A stretch of 64,000 nucleotides of DNA from Orychophragmus violaceus (taxonomy: Eukaryota > Streptophyta > Magnoliopsida > Brassicales > Brassicaceae), in assembly GCA_030180135.1 (NCBI GenBank), contig CM058230.1, positions 56,886,580 through 56,950,579 of the forward strand. The letters run 5' to 3'. The notes under the pieces are model-generated. The model ran no database searches and was not told the DNA's origin. It saw only the letters and a list, made by a program, of their open reading frames with translations. The position numbers were made by a program, and so were the translations under genes. Positions 1-10,911 of this stretch are shown piece after piece (within the stretch, counting starts at the first letter, position 1; each line of letters begins with the position of its first letter).

Positions 1-515
1 TGTTTGCAGCGGAATTGATGAACAGGTCAATGATCAGGGAGATACACCGAGAGATGGATCCTCCAAAGGCTCACACACGCAATCACCGGAAACTGGCTGC
101 TAGACCACAAGGAGGCTGGCGCAGAGAGAGGAGAGAGGCGCGGCTAGGGTTGGGTTAAGGGAGAAGAGAATTGGCTTTTAGTCATTTAAAAGCCTTCTCT
201 TTCCCTTTTGGGCTTTTGGGCCCAATCTGATTAAATTCCATTTAATCAGACCCATTAGTCTTTCTCTCTTAGTATGACAAATGCCTAGCACTTTTGTCGT
301 ACTTCTGCTAAGCCGTTCCAACATTATTTCCTGCTAGCTTAAGCGTGTGACCCATATGGGATCATACAATAAAGGCAATAAGTCCAAGACTTATAGATCA
401 TGAGCGGACTCTAGCAAGCCATCATGACCCCCAGCATTGTATGACTTATGTCTGATCACTGACATACTCTTACGTTATAGAGACAGTACAGAGATTGCTG
501 GACACAATTCCAACA
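1..515 (-). repeat. 3' LTR of the young Copia (truncated by window start)
   Basis: Direct repeat of 7116-7630. On the minus strand the LTR begins TGTTGGAATTGTGTCC at 515. About 110 bases of its distal end lie outside the window. Confidence 0.95.
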
Positions 516-526
516 ATCTCCCACTT
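516..526 (-). other. Polypurine tract of the young Copia
   Basis: Immediately upstream of the 3' LTR, the minus strand reads AAGTGGGAGAT followed by TGTTGG. This is the usual plus-strand priming site of plant Copia elements. Confidence 0.8.
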
Positions 527-1370
527 GAACTGGAATCTCTGTATTCATAATCCCTTTCGTCTCAATACCTCGATTAGTCATAAGGCAAGATTAGTGTCAT
601 CCTTATAAAGCCTAATCTTGTTCATCGGACTCTGATTTGATACTGACAATCCAAACGACTCGGGAAAGTCCGTTTGAGCATGGCCATGCGTTTTCCAGTA
701 TTCAAATCTCCGATTGGCCTAGAGATATTCACTCCATTTATATTGGAGGGACAAATCCCATCTTGTTCCATCACTGTAAACTACTCATTTCATGATGTAC
801 CCAAACAAGGTCCTTATAGCTATCGCAGAGCGATAGCGTTAGACAATGATCAAAGTGCATCAGTCCATATGCAGTCACATGCATGCGAACTCAGGTCTAA
901 GGACTATACTCTATAGTCGTAGTAAGAATCTCTTATGACACAGATATAAATATCCTGAAGAGTTCTTATTAGCGGGTCTTGTCCGGTCGTATGTTCCCAA
1001 CATACACCTATGTACTGACTTTGATGCCGAGCATCTATGACACACTGAGACTTTGTCATAAGTCACGTACCAATCCAATCTTACACGGTTGTTGGTGTTC
1101 CAATTTCAACAACCTTCGACTAGGGACAGGATGATATAAAACATTTATCAAATATAGGATCTCATGATCAAGCTAAATGACTTCGATGACTCAAGATCAA
1201 ATCATTTACTTCGATGACCTATAAAATGGTTCATATCATTTTGGAACGATTATTTCATCACAGTTAAAATAATCTTGAAATAATAATTTCATTAAAACAT
1301 AGAATAATGTTTTACAAGAACATATCAAATAACTAAAATAAAGCTCACAAAACTCCCACTCAAATTTAGA
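527..1370 (-). other. 3' untranslated internal region of the young Copia
   Basis: About 840 bp between the end of gag-pol and the purine tract. No credible ORF was seen. Parts of it are recognisable in inverted orientation at about 10180-10900, in the corresponding place of the older Copia relic, so the two elements belong to one extended family. Confidence 0.7.
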
Positions 1371-4300
1371 TTACATTTCAATGTTTCTAATGCCTACAGC
1401 TTCAGTCAGGAACTCAAGCTTAGGCCTTGGGAGTGGCTTTGTCAACGGATCAGCGACGTTATCATCTGTCGGAACTCGGCTGATCTTGACTTCCTTTCTA
1501 TTAATGATGTCACGTATCAAGTGATATCTTCTTTGAACATGCTTGGATTTCTGGTGTGATCTTGGTTCCTTTGCCTGAGCTATAGCACCATTGTTGTCAC
1601 AAAATAGTGCCAGAGGCTCAGCCGCATCTGGTATCACACCTAGTTCCATAATGAACTTTCGAATCCAAACAGCTTCCTTCGCTGCTTCTGAGGCGGCGAT
1701 ATATTCAGCTTCTGTAGTGGAATCAGCAACGGTGTCCTGCTTGGAGCTTCTCCAACTTACTGCACCGCCATTCAGACAAAAGACATAACCGGACTGTGAC
1801 CGGAAATCATCTGTGTCTGTCTGGAAACTTGCGTCCGTGAATCCACTGACTTTAAGCACATCACTTCCACCGTACACTAAGAACTTATCCTTAGTATGTC
1901 TTAGATACTTCAAGATGTTCTTTACGGCAATCCAATGGTTTTCACCTGGATTTGACTGGTATCTACTCGTCATGCTCAATGCGTAAGCAACATCAGGACG
2001 AGTACAGATCATGGCATACATGACAGATCCTATTGCAGATGCATAAGGAATATTCTTCATGCGCTCAAGCTCAGCAGCCGACGTAGGGCTCTGCTTCTTG
2101 CTTAGCGTTGTGCCATGTACCATTGGCGTGAAGCCCTTCTTGGAATCTTTCATGCTGAATCTTTGTAGGACTTTGTCAATGTATGAGTCTTGACACAAGC
2201 CTATCAGCCTCTTAGGTCTATCCCGATAGATCCTAATTCCAAGAACGTATGCGGCTTCACCCATGTCTTTCATGGAAAAACAACTTCCAAGCCAGTCTTT
2301 TACAGACTTCAGCATTGGAATGTCGTTTCCGAGAAGCAGTATGTCATCAACATACAGAATAAGAAAAACGATTTTGCTCCCACTAGTTTTCTTATACACG
2401 CATTGTTCTTCTTCGTTTCTGATAAAGTCAAATTGCTTGATCGCTTCATCGAAACGAAGATTCCAGCTCCTCGATGCTTGCTTCAATCCATAAATGGATT
2501 TATGAAGTTTGCATACTTTCCCAGCATTCTTTGGATCTATGTAACCGTCAGGTTGCGTCATATACACATCCTCTTCCAGAATACCATTCAGGAAGGCGGT
2601 TTTCACGTCCATCTGCCAAATTTCATAATCATGAAAAGCTGCAGTTGCTAGTAGAATCCGAATAGATTTCATCATAGCCACCGGTGAATAGGTTTCATCG
2701 TAGTCCACACCGTGAACTTGTCTGAAACCTTTTGCCACCAACCTGGCTTTATAAATCTGGACATTTCCATCCACGTCAATCTTCTTCTTGAAGATCCATT
2801 TGCACTCGATGGCTTTTACACCAACGGGTAAGTCAACCAACGAAAATACTTGGTTGACCGACATGGAGTCCATTTCGGAATCAGTGGCCTTGCGCCACTT
2901 AGAGGAATCTGGGCCCATCATGGCTTGATTGAAGTTCGATGGTTCATCACCATCAATGATCAAAAGATCATGACAGTCAGTCACGAGGAATCCCTGATAT
3001 CTCTCGGGTTCGTGACGGATCCTCCCGGATCTTCGAACTTCAGGTACTACAGGTTCAGGCTCTACAATTTCTTGTAGATCCTCCTGCTGCTCTTCCTCAT
3101 TAGGTTGAGCAGTATCCTGTTCATCTTGAATTTCTTCAAGCAGTACCTTACTCCCACTGTCTTTCTTAGAGAGAAACTCTCTCTCAAGAAAGTTACAATC
3201 CCGGGCAACAAAGATCTTGTTCTCGGAACGTAGATAGAAGTAATAAGCCTTGGTTTCCCGTGGATAACCAATGAAGTAACATTTGTCAGATTTTGGTGTA
3301 AGCTTGTCTGAGATTAATCTCTTGACATAGGCTTCACAACCCCAAATTCTGAGATAAGACAGCACTGGAGCTTCTCCAGTCCATAATTCATATGGTGTCT
3401 TTGCTACTGCCTTTGATGGCGCTCTGTTTAGTGTGAACACTGCTGTTAGCAGAGCATATCCCCAAAGGGATATTGGAAGGTCTGTGTGACTCATCATAGA
3501 TCGAACCATATCCAATAAGGTCCGATTTCTCCTCTCAGACACACCATTCCATTGAGGTGTTCCAGGAGGAGTGAGTTGGGATACAATCCCACACTCTCTC
3601 AGATGATCACTGAATTCTTGGCTTAAGTATTCTCCTCCTCGGTCGGACCGAAGAGCCTTAATGCTTTTGCCAAGTTGGTTCTGTACTTCATTTTGGAATT
3701 CTCTGAACTTCTCAAAAGATTCAGACTTATGTTTCATCAAGTAAACATATCCATACCTACTGAAATCATCAGTGAAGGTAATGAAGTACTGATAGTTTCC
3801 TCTTGCATTAGTGGACATTGGGCCACACACATCAGTGTGTATCAGGCCCAATAAGTCACTGGCCCTCTCGTTAGGTTTATTAAAGGGGGCCCGTGTCATT
3901 TTGCCCATCATGCAGGATTCGCATTTCTCACATGACTCAAAGTCAAATGAGCCAAGAAGTCCATTCGAATGGAGCCTCTTGATGCGTTTCTCGCTGATGT
4001 GCCCTAAACGACAATGCCATAGAAACGTTCGGTTTTCCTCATTAGGTTTAAACCGTTTTGTATTGATGTTATAAATTGGCGCGGATTGATCGAGTATGTA
4101 AAGCCCATTCGTAAGAGGGGCCGAACCATAGAACAAATTGTTGCGATTGAAGGAACATAATTTATTCTTAACTGAAAAATCATAACCTTCCAAATCCAAC
4201 AAAGAAATTGAAATAATATTTCTGCTTATAGCAGGTACAAAATAACAATTATTAAGTTCTAAAATCAATCCCGAAGGTAAAGACAACAAGTAAGTTCCTA

Positions 4301-5348
4301 CAGCTAGTGCTGAAACTTTCGCTCCATTCCCAACTCGTAGTTCCACTTGTCCTTGCTTCAGCCTTCTACTGTTGCTGAGTGCCTGCATATTAGTACAAAT
4401 ATGAGCCCCACAACCAGTATCCATGACCCATGAGGTATTATCAGAAGTAGTTGTATTAACTTCTATAACAAAAATACCTGATGAAGAAGTCTCGAAAGTC
4501 TTCTTCTTTAATTCCTTTAGACCTTCCTGGAATTTCTTGCAATCTCTTCTCCAATGCCCCAGTTCTTTGCAGAACCTGCACATGTCAGTAGGCCCAGCCT
4601 TGGACTTGGGCTTGGGCTTTGGCGTGTCTGAGTCCACGACTTGGACACCCTTGGCCTTTCCCTTATCCTTAGCAGAAGACTTCTTAAACCCCTTGCCCTT
4701 TTGTACCATAAGTACATTGGGGTCCTTGGCGGTTTTCTTCAAGTTGGGCTCTGCAGTCTTGAGCATTCCGTGAAGCTCAGGTAGTGTCTTACTCAAGCCA
4801 TGCATGTTAAAGTTCAGAATGAACTGATCATAGCTTGCAGGTAAAGACTGCAGAATGATGTCGCAGGCAAGTTCCTGGCTGATTGGGCAGTCGAGTTTGT
4901 GAAGATGATCGAGATAACCCATCATCTTCAACACATGAGGACTCACTGCCGCATTCGCAGCCAACTTACAGTCCAAGAGGTTCTTAACTGTCTGGAACCT
5001 CTCGGTCCTAGCCTGCTCCTGAAAAAGCGATTTCAGGCTTGCCATGATCTCGATTGGAGACAATACACTTTCGAACTGCTTTTGCAGCTCTGGAGTCATT
5101 GTCACCAACATCAGGCAATAAACATCATTTTCATCTGACGAATGCTTTTCCCAAGCATTGTGCAGAGTCCTGGCAGCATTGGCAAGAGGCCTCTCGGGGA
5201 GGGGATCTCGAAGGACATAATCCTTCTTCTCCTGCTTGAGGACCAGCCTCAAGTTCCTTGACCATGTCAGGAAGTTCGTTCCAGTCAGCTTCTCCTTCTC
5301 GAGAACAGACCGGATCGAGAACGTGTTTTGTGTGCTTGTAGTAGTCAT
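1371..5348 (-). CDS. Copia gag-pol polyprotein (1325 aa)
   Basis: A single open frame encodes the whole Copia polyprotein. Visible in order: an N-terminal gag region (UBN2-like, about residues 1-240), a CCHC zinc knuckle (CRFCKELGHWRRDC, about residue 257), an aspartic protease motif WVMDTGCGAH (about 307), the GAG-pre-integrase segment with HCRLGH, the integrase core starting at HTDVCGPM, reverse transcriptase with YVDDILLLG, and C-terminal RNase H with ADSTTEAEYIAASEA. The length is normal for the family and there is no internal stop or frameshift. With near-identical LTRs this is the best candidate in the window for an element able to transpose. The start is the first ATG after the leader. 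Expression cannot be judged from sequence. Confidence 0.97.
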   Translation of the reverse strand: MTTTSTQNTFSIRSVLEKEKLTGTNFLTWSRNLRLVLKQEKKDYVLRDPLPERPLANAARTLHNAWEKHSSDENDVYCLMLVTMTPELQKQFESVLSPIEIMASLKSLFQEQARTERFQTVKNLLDCKLAANAAVSPHVLKMMGYLDHLHKLDCPISQELACDIILQSLPASYDQFILNFNMHGLSKTLPELHGMLKTAEPNLKKTAKDPNVLMVQKGKGFKKSSAKDKGKAKGVQVVDSDTPKPKPKSKAGPTDMCRFCKELGHWRRDCKKFQEGLKELKKKTFETSSSGIFVIEVNTTTSDNTSWVMDTGCGAHICTNMQALSNSRRLKQGQVELRVGNGAKVSALAVGTYLLSLPSGLILELNNCYFVPAISRNIISISLLDLEGYDFSVKNKLCSFNRNNLFYGSAPLTNGLYILDQSAPIYNINTKRFKPNEENRTFLWHCRLGHISEKRIKRLHSNGLLGSFDFESCEKCESCMMGKMTRAPFNKPNERASDLLGLIHTDVCGPMSTNARGNYQYFITFTDDFSRYGYVYLMKHKSESFEKFREFQNEVQNQLGKSIKALRSDRGGEYLSQEFSDHLRECGIVSQLTPPGTPQWNGVSERRNRTLLDMVRSMMSHTDLPISLWGYALLTAVFTLNRAPSKAVAKTPYELWTGEAPVLSYLRIWGCEAYVKRLISDKLTPKSDKCYFIGYPRETKAYYFYLRSENKIFVARDCNFLEREFLSKKDSGSKVLLEEIQDEQDTAQPNEEEQQEDLQEIVEPEPVVPEVRRSGRIRHEPERYQGFLVTDCHDLLIIDGDEPSNFNQAMMGPDSSKWRKATDSEMDSMSVNQVFSLVDLPVGVKAIECKWIFKKKIDVDGNVQIYKARLVAKGFRQVHGVDYDETYSPVAMMKSIRILLATAAFHDYEIWQMDVKTAFLNGILEEDVYMTQPDGYIDPKNAGKVCKLHKSIYGLKQASRSWNLRFDEAIKQFDFIRNEEEQCVYKKTSGSKIVFLILYVDDILLLGNDIPMLKSVKDWLGSCFSMKDMGEAAYVLGIRIYRDRPKRLIGLCQDSYIDKVLQRFSMKDSKKGFTPMVHGTTLSKKQSPTSAAELERMKNIPYASAIGSVMYAMICTRPDVAYALSMTSRYQSNPGENHWIAVKNILKYLRHTKDKFLVYGGSDVLKVSGFTDASFQTDTDDFRSQSGYVFCLNGGAVSWRSSKQDTVADSTTEAEYIAASEAAKEAVWIRKFIMELGVIPDAAEPLALFCDNNGAIAQAKEPRSHQKSKHVQRRYHLIRDIINRKEVKISRVPTDDNVADPLTKPLPRPKLEFLTEAVGIRNIEM

Positions 5349-6988
5349 ATCTGAAATATATAAATAAAAAGGTTATTAGTTATATGTTCAAAATGATTAA
5401 TCTCGTATTAAAGTATAATATGATTAATCATGCATTATATTCAATAACCTAAGTTACCCTCAATAGAATATAATGATTCCAAGATCCACATATAACTAAG
5501 ATCAAAGTGGGCCACTGGCCGTCACCCAACCTTAGCTTATATCGGTAAGCCCTATTTCGGCTAATTATATCCGTGATATAACTCTTGGTTGTGAATCTGG
5601 GCCCGAGGCCCAATCCACCCTGATGTCTCAAGGCCCGGGACTCCCGATGGCCTAGTCAAGAAAACCGGACTATACAGTCATGTAATCATTAATGTCTGGG
5701 ACTCCCAATGACATTTATGAATCACAAACCGTCTTACCCACGCAAAAGCAGACATCCTCACACTGTAAGGCCATGAATGCAATTGAATGGGCTTTGACAG
5801 CTGACATAGCCTGGACAAGACATCCAACGCTTGATATTGTTTGAGGTCCGTAGGTTTATTAAAATCATTCCCAAAATAGAAGATTACTATTTCGGGAAAC
5901 TTTCTATTTATGGAAACCTACTATTTTTAGAAACTTTCTAAAATTGAAACTTTCTAAAACCGGAAACTTTCTAACTTTAGAAACTTCTTTAAAATCCAAA
6001 ACCCGCAAATTCAGAAAATTCTATTTTAAGAAACTTTCTAATTTCAAAATTTCGGAAACTTTAATTTTAAAACGACTTTATAATTTTATAAAATAGTTTT
6101 TAAATTAATCTGAAGAAAGACTCAATTAACTGGCCCAATTGTTTTAACTTCTTGGCCCGAGGCCCAAGAATTGGTCCATGTCCAAGACATGACCCAATTG
6201 TCCAATTAATTGACATAACCGGTCTGGTTCATTAAAACTGGTCTAACCAAGTTTTAATTACTACGATGACCACAATTGTCAACCGGTTATTTACTAAAAC
6301 GGAATCTCTCAATTTATTTGGTCCAACCAAATCAAATTAGAAATTCCTGGTTTAGGCACTAAATCCAATATTTCTTTCGACATTGGATTTCTAATCCTGG
6401 TTTAACCAGACTTAATAAACTTATTAATCTGTTTATTAAACCAGAACGAAGATTTTAATCAAGTTTTAAACCGAACCAGCTAACCGAAATCGAACCGGCC
6501 CATTAGACCCAAAACCCTAACCGGCCAGCCGTAAGCCTCACGCAAAACATGACAGCCGCAAGCCAGCCGCGTTTCATCGGGTCGGTCCGGTGCGTTCGCT
6601 CGGCAGCTCGGGTCGGGATGGACGGGACGAGGCGGACGAGATCACGGACGATCGCCAAACGATCGTGGTCGATCTCTCTCGCTCGCCAAGCATCGATCGG
6701 GACGATCGGACGAGATGCGATCGGGACGTTCGATCGGCCCATCTCTCGCGATCGTTCGCGATCCGATCCCGCCATCGGCCGTGATCAACAACCGGCCTAG
6801 CCGATCATCTTTCAACCCGGCCTATCGCAAGCTTGAGTCATATAGCTCAGTTTGCGATCTGATTTAGTTTGTTCAGGATTTAATTCAGTTTCTTATGTGT
6901 TTTTCTTATCAGTAATGGATTCAAAACACATCTAAACAGAATAAACAACCTAAACAATGAATCTAAAACAAGAAACCTAAGAACCAAT
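5349..6988 (-). other. 5' untranslated leader of the young Copia
   Basis: A long non-coding leader of about 1.64 kb. It contains a stretch at about 5870-6070 with many copies of AAACTTTCT-like words, and a GC-rich stretch at about 6540-6800 full of CGATCG and GATCG words. Short ORFs over the GC-rich part show no recognisable domain and are not called. Confidence 0.7.
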
Positions 6989-7001
6989 GGCTCTGATACC
7001 A
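6989..7001 (-). other. Primer-binding site (initiator tRNA-Met type)
   Basis: The minus strand reads TGGTATCAGAGCC, the usual plant Copia primer-binding site complementary to initiator methionine tRNA. It lies four bases inside the 5' LTR boundary at 7006. Confidence 0.85.
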
Positions 7002-7005
7002 CTTT

Positions 7006-7630
7006 TGGAAGTTTCGGTTGATCCTGATTCAATTCTCATATTGATATCAACCTAAACATGCATTAGATCTAGGTGTTCTCATTTAGAAACATATGATCTC
7101 ACCTTTTTGCCTGTTTGTTTGCAGCGGAATTGATGAACAGGTCAATGATCAGGGAGATACACCGAGAGATGGATCCTCCAAAGGCTCACACACGCAATCA
7201 CCGGAAACTGGCTGCTAGACCACAAGGAGGCTGGCGCAGAGAGAGGAGAGAGGCGCGGCTAGGGTTGGGTTAAGGGAGAAGAGAATTGGCTTTTAGTCAT
7301 TTAAAAGCCTTCTCTTTCCCTTTTGGGCTTTTGGGCCCAATCTGATTAAATTCCATTTAATCAGACCCATTAGTCTTTCTCTCTTAGTATGACAAATGCC
7401 TAGCACTTTTGTCGTACTTCTGCTAAGCCGTTCCAACATTATTTCCTGCTAGCTTAAGCGTGTGACCCATATGGGATCATACAATAAAGGCAATAAGTCC
7501 AAGACTTATAGATCATGAGCGGACTCTAGCAAGCCATCATGACCCCCAGCATTGTATGACTTATGTCTGATCACTGACATACTCTTACGTTATAGAGACA
7601 GTACAGAGATTGCTGGACACAATTCCAACA
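7006..7630 (-). repeat. 5' LTR of the young Copia (625 bp)
   Basis: On the minus strand it begins TGTTGGAATT and ends AACTTCCA, giving TG...CA termini. The outer boundary is fixed by loss of identity with the 3' LTR after 7630, and the inner one by the primer-binding site. Confidence 0.9.
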
Positions 7631-9850
7631 TTAAATTCTTGAAAGATTCACAAGAGATGAAGGAGATGTATGGTACTTCTTCTTCAGGTATTGTGTTATT
7701 AATTCAAGTTCTACATAAGTATTGGATACTAGTTGTGGTACTGATATTTTTGAAATATGCAGGACCTAAGCGACAGTAGAACGTTGAAGAAAGGACAAGT
7801 GGAACTGCGTGTCTGGTATGAAGCAATAGTTGCTGCATGAGCCGTAGAGATTCTCCACTTGTAGGAGCCTTTCATACTTGGTTTTAGAGATTAAGTAATT
7901 GCTACTATGTATCTTCCTTGTGCAGAAATGTCTTTCATCTTCTTGAAAAGAATTTGGATGTTTTTCATTTTGATAAAAGACAAGTTTTGTTCTTTAGATC
8001 TTAATGAAATATCATATGATAGCACCCCGTTTGGAATGAGTTTTATATCTTAAACCAACGTAAGTTTGAATATAACACAAATACTAAAGGTTTAAGTCTG
8101 ATGACTCGAACTCGACTTTTCCTTGGCATAGTCGTTTTGACCACATAGAGTAAAGCGGATTCAGAAGTTCCATAGTTTTGGGCTCATTTGATTATTAATC
8201 ATATGAGGTATGAATTCTGCTCACTGGACCAAATGACTAAGGCCTTTTTAGGAGAGCTAAAAGACAACGGGCCAGAGGCTTATTGGGCCTTACACATACT
8301 GATGTATGCGGCCCAACGAGCATTAGTGCCAAAGGAAATCTTCTGTACTTCATTACCTTATTGATGGCATCAATAAGTATGGCTGTGTTCATTTGATGAG
8401 ACACGAGCAGGAATCCCTTGAGTTCCAAAATGAAGTGTAGAACCGATTTGACAGAAGTATTGAGATCCTCGATTGAATCGCGGAGGAAAATACTTGAGTC
8501 AAGAATTGGGTGATCATCTAACAGAATGAATCGGATCTTATTAGATATGCTCCGATTGATGATGAGTCACAGGAATCTTCCATAATCATTTAAGAATACG
8601 TTCTAAAATGTCTATGTTTACGCTAAATAAGTTTCTATCAGAATCAGTGAAAAACACCACATTGGATGTGGACTGGGTGATTTCCAAATTTGTTTTTCTG
8701 ATTAATTGGGATTGCAAGGTTTGTGTAAGACAGTAGTCAACAAACAAACTTGAACCCAAATCTGATAAGTTCTACCTCGCTGGTTGTCCTAGGAAAACCA
8801 AGGCTTAGTACTTTTGTTGTCCGGAACTGTGTCTTTTGAGAAAGATCGTACTTTCCAAAAGGAACAGTGGGAGTAAAAGTACACATCGAAGAAATTCGAT
8901 AAACACAGGAGACTGCTCAACCTGTTGAGGGAGCAGCGGTGAGGTCTACACAGTGCTGTAGGACCTACACCTGTGGAGCCTGAAAATCGCAGATCCGAAA
9001 GGATCCATCACTAACTCGAGAGTGATTTCTCGTAGCCGATTGTCGTGATCTGTTGATCATTGAAAAGTGACGAGCATGCGAAATTCAAAGAAGCGATGGT
9101 GAGCCCCAACTCCGAAAATTAGCTGGACATGCATGTTAGCTTCACCGATCCATTTCTGGATTGAAGCAAACATCTTGGAGTTGGAATCAACATTCTGATA
9201 ATGTGGTCAAAATTTTTGACTTGATCAGAAAGAAAAAAAACCATGCGTTTACAAGAAGACTAGTGGGAGCGTAATTGCAATTCTCACACCGTATGTACAT
9301 AATGTACTTAATCTCATAAACGACGTTCCGACGCTAAAGTCTTGTCAAGATTTGGGTCGGAAGTCAAGTTTAACGATAGACATGGGAGAAGGCCGTAAAA
9401 GTTCTTGGAATAAGGATCCATTGGAATGGATCAGAAAGGCTAATTGGATCGTGTCAAAATCCTTATGTTAATAAGGTATTGGACAGTTCAAATGTGCTTG
9501 ATTCCAAGAATGGCTTCATACCAAAGGTCTTATGGCAATAATCTAAGCAAGATGAAGTGTCTTTGACACTAGCTGAGCTAGTAACAATATTAGCAAGATG
9601 AAGTGTTTTGAACACTGGCTGAACTAGTATTAATGAGTGTGATTCCTAATGCTGCTGCAATAGAATCCATCTAGAATGCCATATTTTTGCGCTCGTCTAG
9701 ATGCAGCTTACGCATAAAGCATGACGAAAAAATACCAAAATGTTCCGGTAATAGTCATTGAACAGTTACCAGAGATATCCCAAGCGTTTGAGGAACACTA
9801 AGGATAGGTTCGTGGTGAACTGATAAAGTGACGAACCAGTTGAAAGTAGT
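7631..9850 (+). pseudogene. Degenerate Copia pol remnants
   Basis: Recognisable blocks occur in scattered frames: the post-knuckle gag segment at 7631-7760, LKKGQVELRV (protease/pre-integrase side) at about 7785-7815, an integrase start corresponding to HTDVCGP at about 8270-8320, and remnants around the reverse transcriptase YVDD region at about 9255-9310. Stops and frameshifts are frequent and several hundred bases are missing relative to the intact relative at 1371-5348. Not translatable. Confidence 0.8.
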
Positions 9851-10911
9851 TAGACGGACAAAGACGATTCCCGGTTCCCACCTGGTTATGTCTCTTTGTC
9901 TGAATAGCGGTACTATCTGTTGGAAAGGCTCCAAGCAGTGGACCGTAGAATAGTGCTTTTATCTGAATGGCGGTGTGGTTTGTTGGAATTGTTTCAAGCA
10001 ATAACATCGCAGTCTCTCCCACAACCTAAGCACGAAATTTATTCTGTTGCTGTAGGTATAAGATATCTGAAGAGATGATCTTGATTCTAGTGGGAGTTAT
10101 TTTTAGTTATGTTATAATCTTTACATAGACATGCTATGGTAGTGTTTGTGTAAGTTAAAACTGACATCGGTGTTATTTAATCATTGGATGATTAAATAAT
10201 TGTCCCGGAGTATTTTATGTTCATCTTATAGGTCATCAAGTTGAGGACTTGATCATGAAACCCTATAAGTAAAAGATGACATAAATTATGATAGTCCCTA
10301 GTCAAGGTTATTGAAGTGGGACACTAATAACCGCGCGAGACTAGCATGTGAGGTGACTGTTGGACTAAGTTTCATGGAGTCAATGATATGATTATCACAG
10401 TCAATCACATAGATATATGTTGGTGAACATATGATCGGACATGACCCGCTTAATGAGAAATCCACAGGATAGTTATATCAGTGTCATGGGATTTTCTCAT
10501 TATGACTATAGAGTATAGTCCTTAGACCTGAGTTCATCATGCTTTCTAGCATATGAATTGGTGCGTTTTGACCTTGTCAAACGTCGTTCCGTAACTGGCG
10601 GCTATAACGGCATTGCTTAGGCGTATCATGAAGTATGTGTAGAAACAGGGATGGAACAAGATGGGATTTGTCCCTCCCATATAACGGGAGATAAATATCT
10701 CAGGGCCCATCGAAGATTTGATACTGAGAAAATGCATGGCCGTGCTCAAACGAGGTGATTGTCAGTCGTTTATTTTATCAGTGTAGATCAGGAGTTCGAT
10801 GAACATGATGTTGGCTATAATAAGGATGACACAGTCTCTTGCCTTATGCCATATCGAGATATAGAGACGAAGGGATTATAGGAATAGGTGATTCCAGTAC
10901 AAGTGGGAGAT
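9851..10911 (+). other. 3' internal region of the Copia relic
   Basis: No gene is visible. Parts, for example around 10500-10560 (a palindrome-like GACTATAGAGTATAGTC), match in inverted orientation the 3' non-coding region at about 900-1000 of the young Copia. Confidence 0.6.

Larger units (their letters stand above)
1..7630 (-). mobile_element. Young Copia LTR retrotransposon, apparently intact
   Basis: A complete Ty1/Copia layout is read on the minus strand: 5' LTR at 7006-7630, primer-binding site, long leader, one uninterrupted gag-pol ORF, purine tract and 3' LTR, of which only 1-515 is inside the window. By eye the 515 visible bases of the low-coordinate LTR equal 7116-7630 of the other LTR, which implies a very recent insertion. 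The upstream junction at 7630/7631 falls inside the gag region of another Copia element on the plus strand, so the insertion is nested. The 5-bp target duplication cannot be checked because the other flank is outside the window. Confidence 0.95.

Noticed and set aside
2190..2651. Plus-strand ORF of 153 codons
   Set aside because: It is the antisense shadow of the intact Copia reverse transcriptase region.
6503..6800. Overlapping ORFs on both strands in a GC-rich stretch
   Set aside because: They lie in the Copia leader, have no recognisable domain, and arise from CGATCG-rich composition.
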